Below, in pieces: positions 24,980 through 33,194 of a DNA stretch of 64,000 nt. The position numbers and the translations under genes were made by a program. Numbering within the stretch: position 1 is the first letter of the stretch; the number at the start of each line of letters is the position of its first letter. The notes under the pieces were generated by a model. The model was given only the letters and a program-made list of their open reading frames with translations. It ran no database searches and had not been told where the DNA came from. The stretch comes from Streptomyces caatingaensis (GTDB lineage: Bacteria; Actinomycetota; Actinomycetes; Streptomycetales; Streptomycetaceae), in the NCBI RefSeq assembly GCF_001187435.1, contig NZ_LFXA01000013.1, forward strand, positions 62,001 through 126,000, in the 5' to 3' direction.

Positions 24980-25765
24980 TCAGTGGGCGGTCCAGCCGCC
25001 GTCGAGCACCATCGTGGTGCCGGTGACGGAGGTGGCGTGGGGTCCGCAGAGGTACGCGACGGCCTCGGCGACCTCCTCCGGCTCGACGAGCCGTTTGACC
25101 GCGGAGTCCGCCAGCAGGACGTCCGCCAGGACGCGTTCGGCCGGTATGCCGTGCGCGGCCGCCTGGTCGGCGAGCTGCTTCTCGACGAGCGGGGTGCGGA
25201 CGTAGCCGGGGCTCACGCAGTTGGAGGTGACGCCGTGCGGTGCCCCTTCGAGCGCGGTGACCTTGGAGAGTCCCTCCAGCCCGTGCTTCGCCGTGACGTA
25301 GGCGGACTTGAAGGCCGACGCCCGCAGCCCGTGCACGGACGAGACGTTGACGATCCGTCCCCACCCCCGCGCGTACATCCCCGGCAGCGCTCCCCGGATC
25401 AGCCGGAACGGCGCCTCCAGCATGACGGTCAGCATGGCGTGGAACGCCTCGGGCGGGAACTCCTCGATGGGCCGGACGAGTTGGACACCCGCGTTGTTCA
25501 CGAGGATGTCGGCGCCGGCCGCCGCCCGTTCGGCCGCGTCGGGATCCACGAGGTCGAGGACCTCCGCCTCGACCGCCCCCGGCAATCCCCGCGCCCGTCC
25601 GGCGACTTCCGCGAGCCCGTCGCCGTCCCGGTCCAGCGCCCGCACCCGCGCCCCGGCGGCGGCGAGCCGCAGGGCACAGGCGGCACCGATGCCGCTCGCC
25701 GCGCCGGTGACGAGGGCGGTGCGGCCGTGGAGTCCGGGGACGGGAGGTATGCCTGGTGAGGTCAT
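24980..25765 (-). CDS. 3-hydroxybutyrate dehydrogenase-like SDR
   Basis: 261 aa classical SDR. Cofactor motif TGAASGIGAA, NNAG, catalytic Ser in NVSSVHG, Tyr-Lys in YVTAKHG, and the PGYVRTPLVEKQL segment with downstream Leu/Gln pattern typical of D-3-hydroxybutyrate dehydrogenases. It interconverts 3-hydroxybutyrate and acetoacetate with NAD. The ATG at 25763-25765 has GGCATGAC context without a strong ribosome site. Confidence 0.85.
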   Translation of the reverse strand: MTSPGIPPVPGLHGRTALVTGAASGIGAACALRLAAAGARVRALDRDGDGLAEVAGRARGLPGAVEAEVLDLVDPDAAERAAAGADILVNNAGVQLVRPIEEFPPEAFHAMLTVMLEAPFRLIRGALPGMYARGWGRIVNVSSVHGLRASAFKSAYVTAKHGLEGLSKVTALEGAPHGVTSNCVSPGYVRTPLVEKQLADQAAAHGIPAERVLADVLLADSAVKRLVEPEEVAEAVAYLCGPHATSVTGTTMVLDGGWTAH

Positions 25766-25804
25766 GCCGGCAGCGTAGTACCGGCGTTGCCGGGGGCGCG
25801 GGCG

Positions 25805-26107
25805 TCACGGGGTGAAGGCGTCGAGCCCCGTGAGCCCTGCGGACAGCTCCCAGAGCCGCGCCGCCGCGGCCGGGTCGGTGGCCCAGGGCTTGACGCCGCC
25901 GACGAGCATGTCGTCGGTGGCGGCGGGCCGGGCGACGGCGCAGTCCTGGTCGCCGAGGTCAAGGCCGACGGCCTCTGTCCCGGGGAGCCCGATGCCGGAG
26001 GCTCCGCCGGTGACCAGGGCCGTCCGTCCGGTCAGGTCGGTGCCGGCGAGGACGTCGGCGGCGGTGCTGCGGGCCCCGGGGGCGGGGCGGGGATGGTCTG
26101 TGCTCAT
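25805..26107 (-). pseudogene. Internally deleted SDR gene
   Basis: 100 codons remain open. It begins like a full-length SDR (ADVLAGTDLTGRTALVTGGASGIG) and jumps to fragments resembling later parts (EAVGLDLGDQDCAVA, then AARLWELSAGLTGLDAF, the usual SDR end). The NNAG, catalytic Ser and YxxxK are all missing, so about two thirds of a ~300-aa enzyme has been lost in frame. It cannot be an active dehydrogenase. Its promoter still looks intact. Confidence 0.75.
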
Positions 26108-26114
26108 GATCGCG

Positions 26115-26145
26115 AGGCTAGGAGTTGGAGTGCGCGCGAGGTCAA
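26115..26145 (-). promoter_or_regulatory. MerR-type promoter with 19-bp spacer
   Basis: On the minus strand, TTGACC (26140-26145) and TAGCCT (26115-26120) are separated by 19 bases, the over-long spacer that MerR-family activators twist. Transcription would begin about at the ATG (26107). No MerR gene is nearby in the window. Confidence 0.6.
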
Positions 26146-26291
26146 GGGACGGCCCGCGAACGGACTCCCCGCCGGGGAGGTGCTTGAACCTTCCACCATC
26201 CGTGGATCCCGAGGAGCGCGGGGCAGGCGTACGGAGGAGACTGGAGGTGTGCGGTCGCCGCGCGGACGCGCGCGAGGAAGGAGAGCGCAGC

Positions 26292-26771
26292 ATGTCCGAC
26301 GACGCGATGGGCGACGAGGTCTACCAGCCGGCCCGCACCGACCGCCGGGACAACGTCGCCGACCTGGACCTGGAGAACGCGCTCGACGGCGACGTCCTCG
26401 ACGAGGTGCTCGACGAGGGCTACTCGCCCCCGGAGAGGCCGCTGGCCGTCGGCCGCCACGGCACGACCGCCCGTGAACAGCTGGAGCGCGAGAGCCTCGA
26501 CCAGCGGCTGGCGAAGGAGCTCCCCGACATCGCCGTGCCCGACGGGGACGGCATCGGCGACCAGCCGGGCGGCGAGGGCGAGCCGATGGACGAGGAGGTC
26601 GGCGACGAACGCGCCGGCCGGCTCACCGCGACCCTCGACGTCCTGCCGCCCCGGCGCAACGACGTCTTCGCCCGCGACGTGGGGATCAACGGCGGCGCGG
26701 CCTCGGCCGAGGAGGCGGCGATGCACATCGTCCCGGAGGAGCCGGAGACCGGCTACGACGAGGACCGCTGA
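26292..26771 (+). CDS. DUF5709 family protein
   Basis: 159 aa, very acidic and low in hydrophobics, probably partly disordered. Pattern: GDEVYQP...DLDLENALDGDVLDEVLDEGYSPPERPLAV, TAREQLERESLDQRLAKELPD, and a C-terminal DVFARDVGINGGAASAEEAAMHIVPE, as in actinobacterial DUF5709 proteins of unknown function. A GGAAGGAGAG site precedes the ATG. Confidence 0.83.
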   Translation: MSDDAMGDEVYQPARTDRRDNVADLDLENALDGDVLDEVLDEGYSPPERPLAVGRHGTTAREQLERESLDQRLAKELPDIAVPDGDGIGDQPGGEGEPMDEEVGDERAGRLTATLDVLPPRRNDVFARDVGINGGAASAEEAAMHIVPEEPETGYDEDR

Positions 26772-26798
26772 GGGACGAGGACCGCTGAGGCCGGCCCC

Positions 26799-27605
26799 TC
26801 AGAGCCGGCGCCAGTCGTCGTCCCGCAGGTGCGACCCCGCGTGCGGCCCCATCCGCAGCATGCCCCCGTCCACCACCCAGGACGCCCCGGTCACATAGGC
26901 GGCGTCCGGCCCGCTGAGGAAGGCGATGACGGCCGCGACCTCGCGGGCGTCCCCCGGCCGGCCCAGCGGGACGCCGGGCCTGCGGGCCTCGTGGACGTCG
27001 ACGTCCACCTGCCCGGTCATCGGCGTGGCGATCTCGCCGGGGGCGACGGCGTTGACGTTGATCCCGTGCTCGGCGAGTTCGAGGGCCATGACCTGGGTGA
27101 GCAGCCCGAGACCGCCCTTGGCCGCGCAGTAGGGCGCGCTGCCGACGCGCGGCTGGTGCTCGTGGACGCTCGTGACGTTGACGATCCGCCCGCCGTCGCC
27201 CTGCGCGATCATGCGGCGGGCGGCGCGCTGCGCCAGCAGGAACGGCCCGACCAGATCGACGTCGAGAACCTGCCGCACGGTGTCCAGGTCGAGGTCGAGG
27301 AAGGGGGTGGCCGAGCCGACGCCGGCGTTGTTGACGAGCACGTCGATCCGGCCGAGTTCGTCCGCGAACCGGTCGACGACCCCGGCGGCCTCCGGCAGCT
27401 CGGTGAGGTCCAGCCGCTCGACGGCCGCCCGCCGTCCGTGGGCGCGCACCTCCACGGCCGTGCGTTCGGCGCCCTCGCGGTCGCTGTGCCAGGTGATGCC
27501 GACGTCCATGCCCTGGGTGGCGAGCCGGGCGGCGGTGGCACGGCCGATGCCGGAGTCCGCCCCGGTGACCACGGCGACGCGGGTGGCGGAAGTGCGTTCG
27601 GTCAT
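26799..27605 (-). CDS. SDR oxidoreductase (glucose-1-dehydrogenase-like)
   Basis: 268 aa classical SDR: TGADSGIGRATA, NNAGVGS, Ser in NVTSVHEH, YCAAKGG, and the C-terminal VTGASWVVDGGML. Sequence style (TWHSDREGAERTA; APGEIATPM) resembles glucose 1-dehydrogenase and 3-oxoacyl reductase-like SDRs. The substrate is unknown. It converges on the DUF5709 gene (27-base gap). Confidence 0.85.
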   Translation of the reverse strand: MTERTSATRVAVVTGADSGIGRATAARLATQGMDVGITWHSDREGAERTAVEVRAHGRRAAVERLDLTELPEAAGVVDRFADELGRIDVLVNNAGVGSATPFLDLDLDTVRQVLDVDLVGPFLLAQRAARRMIAQGDGGRIVNVTSVHEHQPRVGSAPYCAAKGGLGLLTQVMALELAEHGINVNAVAPGEIATPMTGQVDVDVHEARRPGVPLGRPGDAREVAAVIAFLSGPDAAYVTGASWVVDGGMLRMGPHAGSHLRDDDWRRL

Positions 27606-27673
27606 GCCTCCCTCGTACCCCCGTCGGCCGGTCCCATGCCGCGCCGCGCGCCCGGCGCGCTTACGGTGGCCGC

Positions 27674-28689
27674 ATGGCGACGGAGGAGCACGACGGCCCT
27701 TGGAACCGGTTCCTCCGCTCCCCGTTCCTGCCGGCGACGGTCATCGTCCTCATCGCCACGGCGGCGGCCGGGCTGTTCGCCGGTTCCTACACCTACGCGA
27801 TGGCCAACCCGACCCCGCACCGCATCCCCACCGCGATCTCCGGAGTACCGACCTCCGAGGTGAAACGGGTCGCGTTCGTCCAGGGCATGGAACGGGCCCT
27901 GGACACCTCCCTCGCACTGCGCCACTACGACAGCTACGCGGCCGCCCGCGAGGCCGTGGAACAGCAGGAGGTGTACGCCATCCTCCACCCCGGGCGCAAC
28001 GGCGCGGCGCTGGACATCTCGGGCGCCTCGGGCGCCACCGTCGCCCAACTCCTCGCGGAGACGGCCCCGAAGGTCGGCGCCAGGATCGGCGTGCCCGTCA
28101 CCGTCACCGACATCAACCCGCTCCAGCGCGGCGACCCGCGCGGCCTCGCCCTCTTCTACATCACCCTCGCCGCCGTGATCGTCGGCTTCGTCGGCGCCAC
28201 CCAGCTCGGCGTCAACGCCCGCGCCCTCAACCCCGCCGAGCGCATCGCCTTCACGTCCTGTACTCCGTCCTCGGCGGCTTCGCCATCTGCGCCATCGTCG
28301 ACTGGGGCCTGGGCGCCCTGCGCCTGCCCTTCGCCGAGTCCTGGCTGATCCTCGGCCTGACCATGTTCACCACCGGCATGGTCTACACCATGTTCAACAC
28401 CCTCTTCGGCCGCTGGGCGATGATCCCCACCTGGGGCCTGATGGTCCTCCTCGGCAACCCCTCCTCCGGCGGCGCCGTCTCCTGGCCCCTCCTCCCCTCC
28501 CCCCTCGGCGTCGTCGGCCGCTGGCTCCCTCCCGGCGCCTCCGTCAACGCCCAGCACACCGCCGTCTACTTCCGCGGCCACCAGCACCTCTTCCCCTTCG
28601 CGGTCCTCGCGGTCTGGGCCTCGGTCTCCACGACGGTCTTCTGGGTGTGGCGGCACCGGCATCCCGGCGGGCGCCCTCCGACCCCCTGA
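27674..28689 (+). pseudogene. Membrane protein (ABC-2/YhgE-like) with frameshift
   Basis: The first frame (from ATG 27674) encodes an N-terminal membrane helix, a soluble domain and a second helix (LALFYITLAAVIVGFVGATQLG), then ERIAFTS. The expected continuation, LYSVLGGFAICAIVDWGLG and several more helices to a stop at 28689, is in the -1 frame from about 28258. One missing base near 28250-28258 would restore a ~338-aa protein with the layout of actinobacterial ABC-2/YhgE-type membrane proteins. No slippery heptamer is present, so a real deletion or a sequencing error is more likely than programmed shifting. The start looks leaderless (TACGGT 6-7 bases before ATG). Confidence 0.75.
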
Positions 28690-28839
28690 CAGCCACTCGT
28701 CTCGCCGTCCACCGCCCCCGGCTGAACGACTCCTCGAACTCACCGGGCTCGTGACGGTTGCCGGGCTGGGGACGCTCGCTCCGGCCAGCCGCCGGCCGTG
28801 GCCGGGGCCGCCGTTTGACGCGCCTGGCACAATGCCGGC

Positions 28840-29136
28840 ATGTCTGCTTACGTGATCTCCGAGGTCGATGTGCTGGACGAGGAACTGGCCGACACCTACC
28901 GGGCATTGGCGGAAGCTTCCATCCGTCGTTACGACGGTCGCTATATCGTCCGCGGTGCCGTACCCGAAGCCGTGGAGGGCACCTGGCCCTCGTCCCAGCG
29001 GGTGGTAATCGTCGAGTTCCCTGACGCGGAGCGGGCCAAGGAGTGGTACGCCTCTGCCGAGTACGCGGAGGCACTCGAGATCCGGAAGGCAGCCATGGAG
29101 CGGCGGCTTCTTCTCGTTGAGGGGGTGTCTGGGTAG
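28840..29136 (+). CDS. DUF1330 family protein
   Basis: 98 aa ferredoxin-like fold. Features: AYVISEVDVLDEELADTYRALAEASIRRYDGRYIVRG, VVIVEFPDAERAKEWYASAEYAEALEIRK, matching DUF1330 (dimeric alpha/beta barrel). Function unknown. CACAAT at 28828-28833 is 6 bases before the ATG and no ribosome site is present, so it is probably leaderless. Confidence 0.87.
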   Translation: MSAYVISEVDVLDEELADTYRALAEASIRRYDGRYIVRGAVPEAVEGTWPSSQRVVIVEFPDAERAKEWYASAEYAEALEIRKAAMERRLLLVEGVSG

Positions 29137-29192
29137 CGTGACGGTCCGCGCACCTGGGGCCCGCCCGATGCAGGAGCGGCCTCGGCCTGACC

Positions 29193-29546
29193 ATGCGCTC
29201 CGACCGAGGACACAGCAGACCGGACAGAGGTCGCGGAGAAGAGGGCTTTGGAACAGCAGGGGCGGCGGAGCGCGACACGCATAATGTCTGCGCCTCGGTG
29301 CGTACGCCTGCCGGATGGGTGGGCACGCAGTGGTGGACCGCGGGCGGCTGTGGCGGGAGCGGGCCCGACTCCGGGCAGATCAAGGAGTTGACGGGCCTGC
29401 CGGTCGGTACCCAGGTCAACGCCTGTGCCTCCACGTACCCGCCGGGCGGCTGGCCGATCCGGCAGAGCTCTTACTCGAGCAGCTGCCGGTACTCCCCGAT
29501 CGCGGGCACGTCGCCCAATGCCCGGCTGATCGTCCGTACGTCCTGA
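29193..29546 (+). pseudogene. Remnant of a small secreted Cys-containing protein
   Basis: The frame's C-terminal ~85 residues look protein-like: NVCASVRTPAGWVGTQWWTAGGCGG, KELTGLPVGTQVNACASTYPPGGW, SSCRYSPIAGTSPNARLIV, with four regularly spaced Cys and a Trp/Gly-rich, secreted style. The first ~30 residues are Arg/Gly-rich, non-hydrophobic and not a signal peptide, and no ribosome site is found. It therefore reads as the mature part of a secreted protein whose leader was lost. A real short gene starting further in cannot be excluded. Confidence 0.45.
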
Positions 29547-29556
29547 GGGCGGCTGA

Positions 29557-30516
29557 TCACTGCCAGCTCCACCACGGCGCGCCGATCAACTGCCCGGGGT
29601 GGACGGAGGTCCGGGGGCGGTCGGTCTCCCATGGGTCGGTCCACTCGGAGGTGAGGGCCCGGAAGGTGGTCGGGGTGCAGCCCGTCAGGAGGCGGAAGTC
29701 GCGGTTGAAGTGCGGCTGATCGGTGTAGCCGGACGCCGCGGCCGCGTCCGCCCACGAGGACGACGCGGTGTCGCGCATCAGGAACATGGCCCTCTGTAAG
29801 CGGGCGATGCGTGCCACGGTCTTGGGGGACAGCCCGACCTCGCTCCGGAAGCGGGTGTTCAAGTGCTGCCGCGACCAGCCCACTTCGTCCGCGAGGGCGC
29901 CGATCCGCACGTCCCCCGACCGGTCCGTCAACCGCTGCCACGCCCGCCGGACCGGCGGCGGCAGTTCCGGACCGGCGCAAATGCGGGCGCTCAGGAAGCT
30001 GTCGACCATCCGGAAACGCGCGGGCCAGTCGGGAGCCTCGGCCAGCCGTTCGGCCCACCGCCGGGCACCCGGCCCGAGGAGATCACCCAGCCCCACGCAC
30101 TTGTTGGCGATCTCGGACAACGGGAGCCCGAACAGGGCCCGCGCCCCCGGTGCGGTCAGCCGCACCGTCAGGCCGTACATGCGCCCGTCCTGCTCGATCG
30201 CCATGGGCCGGTCCCTCACCCCCGTCACCGGCGAGCCCACCGAACTCCACCGCCCCGCCCGGCTGTCGGTGTCCACCCTGCGCACGTGCGGCTCGAAGTC
30301 GATGACGCACAGCACGGTCTCCAGCGCCATCACCTGCCGTACGAGCGGCCGTGTGAGCGTCCAGTCCTGCCCCGTGTAGTCGAGCACCAGCCCCGCCAGC
30401 CGCGGATGCGGTGCGCAAAAGGCCAACTCCCCCGAACCGGCTTTCCGAACACTGCCCACAGACGACCGCCCGCCCACATCGCTCCCTCGGAAGCACGGAA
30501 CACACCGTTCGCTCAC
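29557..30516 (-). CDS. AraC-family transcriptional regulator
   Basis: 319 aa from a GTG at 30514-30516, six bases after AGGA; an upstream ATG frame exists but is Arg-rich and unlikely. N-terminal sensing domain (PHPRLAGLVLDYTGQDW, FEPHVRRVD), then a C-terminal double HTH: IGALADEVGWSRQHLNTRFRSEVGLSPKTVARIARLQRAMFLM and ADAAAASGYTDQPHFNRDFRLLTGCTPTTFRAL. The domain pattern fits DUF6597/AraC regulators. The neighbouring target is not evident; the secreted remnant lies just downstream, convergent. Confidence 0.87.
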   Translation of the reverse strand: MSERCVPCFRGSDVGGRSSVGSVRKAGSGELAFCAPHPRLAGLVLDYTGQDWTLTRPLVRQVMALETVLCVIDFEPHVRRVDTDSRAGRWSSVGSPVTGVRDRPMAIEQDGRMYGLTVRLTAPGARALFGLPLSEIANKCVGLGDLLGPGARRWAERLAEAPDWPARFRMVDSFLSARICAGPELPPPVRRAWQRLTDRSGDVRIGALADEVGWSRQHLNTRFRSEVGLSPKTVARIARLQRAMFLMRDTASSSWADAAAASGYTDQPHFNRDFRLLTGCTPTTFRALTSEWTDPWETDRPRTSVHPGQLIGAPWWSWQ

Positions 30517-30675
30517 CGCAAATCCTACAGATGCCCGATGCCGTGTCCCCGTCCCTCTTCCCTCGTCCAGAGCGCGACGAGGCCCGCCTTCACCGGTTCG
30601 AAGGCGCAGGCGTCCATGGAGAACCCCGGTACGTCGTCGTCCTGAAGTCGGCATGCGGCCGCGCCGGGCGGCCGT

Positions 30676-32177
30676 CTACCGCCGGCGCCCGCCCGCCTCC
30701 CCGCCCCCCGACCGCTCCCGCACCCGCGGCCGGAGCACCCGCAGCAGAACCGTCACAGGCACCGACAGTCCCGCCAGCACGGCCACGGACACCAGGAAGC
30801 CGTGGGCGTAACCGCCCGAGGCCGCCGAGGCGCCGTAGAACGCGCCGATGCCGGCGACGCCGATCGCCTCCGAGGACTGGACGGCCGTCAGGAGGCCGCC
30901 GGAGGCGGCGCCGGTGTCGGCGGGGCTCACCCCGGCAAGGGTCAGCCCGGTCAGCGAGGTGGCGACGATGCCACCGCCGAATCCGTAGAGCAGGAGGCCG
31001 GGCAGGAGGGGGACGGCCTGGTCGGCGGGGGCGGTCGTCCCGGCGGCAAGGCAGGTGGCCAGGAGGCCGATGCCGGTCAGGGCACCGCCCCACGGCACGA
31101 TCGCGGGACCGAATCGCGATTCCAGGCGTCGGTGGAGCATCGACGAGACGGAAGTCGCGACGGCCATGGGAGGAATTCCAGGGCCGACGCCAACGGCGTG
31201 AATCCCCCCGCCCGTTGCAGGTGGAAGGCCAGCAGGAAGACGAACGCGCCGTTCGTTCCGTAGAAGAACAGTGCCGTGGGCAGTCCGACGGAGAATCCGC
31301 GCTGCCTGAAGAGACGGGGCGGGAGCAGCGGCGCGCCCCCGGTCCTCGACACCCGGCGTTCCCATAGGGCGAAGAGGGCCAGAAGCAGGGCCGCGGCGAA
31401 GAGTTCGGCGATGAGCGGCGCGTTCCAGCCCCGTTCGCCGCCGACGACGACGGGGTGCAGCAGGCCGAACAGACCGGGGGCGAGCAGGAGGACTCCGCCG
31501 AGGTCCGGCCTGGCCGGCGACCGCTCCCCTCGTTCCTTGACGACGGTCGTCGCGCCGACGAGCGTGAGGAGGCAGAGGGGAACGTTCACCAGGAAGACGG
31601 CGCGCCAGCCCAGCCCCGCCACGTCCCACCTGACGAGCAGGCCGCCGGCGATCTGGCCTGCGACCGCGCCGGAGCCGATGACGGCGCCGTAGAGGCCGAT
31701 GGCGCGGGACCGCTCCGCCGGGCGCGGGAAGGTGAGCTGTATCAGCGCCAGGACCTGCGGCAGCATGAGTGCCGCGGCCAGTCCCTGGAGGACCCGTGCC
31801 GCGACGAGGAGGCCCGGGTCGGGGGCCGCCGCGCACGCCACCGAGGCCAGGGCGAACGCGACGGTACCGAGGACGAAGACGCGCCGGCGTCCGAAGAGGT
31901 CGCCGAGTCGGCCGCCCGTCACGAGTCCGGCGCCGTAGGCAAGGGTGTAGGCGGCGGGCACCAGTTGGATGTCGGCGAACGATGCGTTCATCCCGCTCTG
32001 GATGGAGGGACCGGCGACGTTGACGATGAAGATGTCGAGGAATCCCATGAAGGCACCGAGCAACAGGATCCACAGCGCCGCCCATTGGGATCTGCTCGTT
32101 GCGGGGGTGACGGAATCGTTGGCGCGTCGTGCCGTATTCCGTCCCGCTTCCTGCCGCATTTCTTCGTTCGTCGACAA
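30676..32177 (-). pseudogene. MFS drug exporter (EmrB/QacA type, 14 TM) with frameshift
   Basis: From a TTG at 32175-32177 (GAGGTG six bases upstream) the frame runs through a DHA2-type exporter: LDIFIVNVAGPSIQSGM, GGRLGDLFGRRRVFVLG, VLQGLAAALMLPQVLALI. After ASALEFLP the reading frame breaks near 31168-31172; the other frame continues MAVATSVSSMLHRRLESRF and the last four helices to 30676. One lost base explains it; no slippery site is seen. The restored protein would be ~500 aa. It is divergent from an MmyB-type HTH regulator, a usual partner. Confidence 0.8.
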
Positions 32178-32285
32178 AGTCGCACCTCGCGATACCGAGT
32201 CACATGGAGGGGTGATGTCCTTGCGTGCCGGCGTCAGTCTCATCCGCCCCCTCGTGCGGGCCAAGTTGCCGTTTATGCTGTTGCC

Positions 32286-33128
32286 GTGACCACCACGACA
32301 GGAGCCCGCCGTGAGCAACGGCGTGTGGAGCTACGGGACTTCCTGCGCAGTCGCCGGGCCCGGCTGACTCCGCAGGAGGTCGGTCTGCCGGCCGGTGAGC
32401 GGCGGCGCACTCCGGGGCTTCGGCGCGAGGAGGTGGCCTCTCTGGCCGGTATCGGCCTGACGTGGTACACCTGGCTGGAGCAGGGCCGCCGGATCTCGGT
32501 GACGACGGCCGTCCTCGACGCCGTGGGCAGGGCGCTGCGGCTGGACGCGACGGACCGGGCCCACCTCTACCGGCTGGCCGGGCATGTCCCCGGTGAGCCC
32601 TCCGCGCAACGGCAGGATGTGCCGGCGGAGCTCCTGCGCCTGGTGGAGGAGTGGTTGCCGAACCCGGCCTACGTCCTCGACCGCCACTGGCGCTTCCTCT
32701 GCGGGAACCGGGCCGTGCACGCCGTCTTCGGCGAGGTCGGCAGGGGGGAGAGCTGTCTGGACGGCTTTCTGCGGGAGGAGGGCGAGACGTTCCACGGGCT
32801 GTCCGGGTGGGACGGGATGGCCGCGTCCCTCGTCGCGGAGTTCCGCGCGGACGCCGCTCGTCACCCGGACGATCCCGGGTTCGCCCGGACCGTGACGCAT
32901 CTGTCGCGGCGGAGCGCGGAGTTCGCCCGGCTCTGGGCGCGGCAGGAGGTGAGGGACACGGCCCTGGGGACGAAGTCCGTCACACACCCGTCGGCCGGCC
33001 CTCTGCACTTCGAGCGGACGGCGTTCCGCGTCGCCGATCATCCGGATCTTCGCATCACGCTGCTGCTGCCCCGGCCGGGGACGGACACACGGGAGCGGCT
33101 GGGCGACGTGGTGGCCACAGCCCGTTGA
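32286..33128 (+). CDS. HTH (XRE) regulator with MmyB-like ligand domain
   Basis: 280 aa. HTH region RRRTPGLRREEVASLAGIGLTWYTWLEQGRRISVTTAVLDAVGRALRL (residues ~38-85) is diagnostic of the MmyB/helix-turn-helix family, followed by the PAS-like MmyB domain (WLPNPAYVLDRHWRFLCGNRA...). The GTG start is 6 bases after a TATGCT -10 sequence with no ribosome site, so it is leaderless. It probably represses the divergent, now frameshifted, MFS exporter. Confidence 0.87.
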   Translation: MTTTTGARREQRRVELRDFLRSRRARLTPQEVGLPAGERRRTPGLRREEVASLAGIGLTWYTWLEQGRRISVTTAVLDAVGRALRLDATDRAHLYRLAGHVPGEPSAQRQDVPAELLRLVEEWLPNPAYVLDRHWRFLCGNRAVHAVFGEVGRGESCLDGFLREEGETFHGLSGWDGMAASLVAEFRADAARHPDDPGFARTVTHLSRRSAEFARLWARQEVRDTALGTKSVTHPSAGPLHFERTAFRVADHPDLRITLLLPRPGTDTRERLGDVVATAR

Positions 33129-33142
33129 CGCGCTGACCGGGC

Positions 33143-33164
33143 AGTTGGTCCAGACCTATTGACG
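33143..33164 (+). promoter_or_regulatory. DasR-type operator overlapping a -35 box
   Basis: TTGGTCCAGACCTATT at 33145-33160 closely matches the DasR-responsive element (ACTGGTCTAGACCACT-like) and the TGGTCCAGACCT repeats known from Streptomyces chitinase promoters. It abuts TTGACG (33159-33164), with TACCGT at 33182-33187 after a 17-base spacer, so bound repressor would block polymerase. Confidence 0.7.
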
Positions 33165-33194
33165 CCTCCCCCACCCCTCCCTACCGTCCGTCCC

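Noticed and set aside
31160..31185. Programmed -1 frameshift in the MFS gene
   Set aside because: No slippery heptamer or following stem-loop was seen; the bases at the junction (CTC CCA TGG) do not allow tandem slippage. Mutation or sequencing error is simpler.
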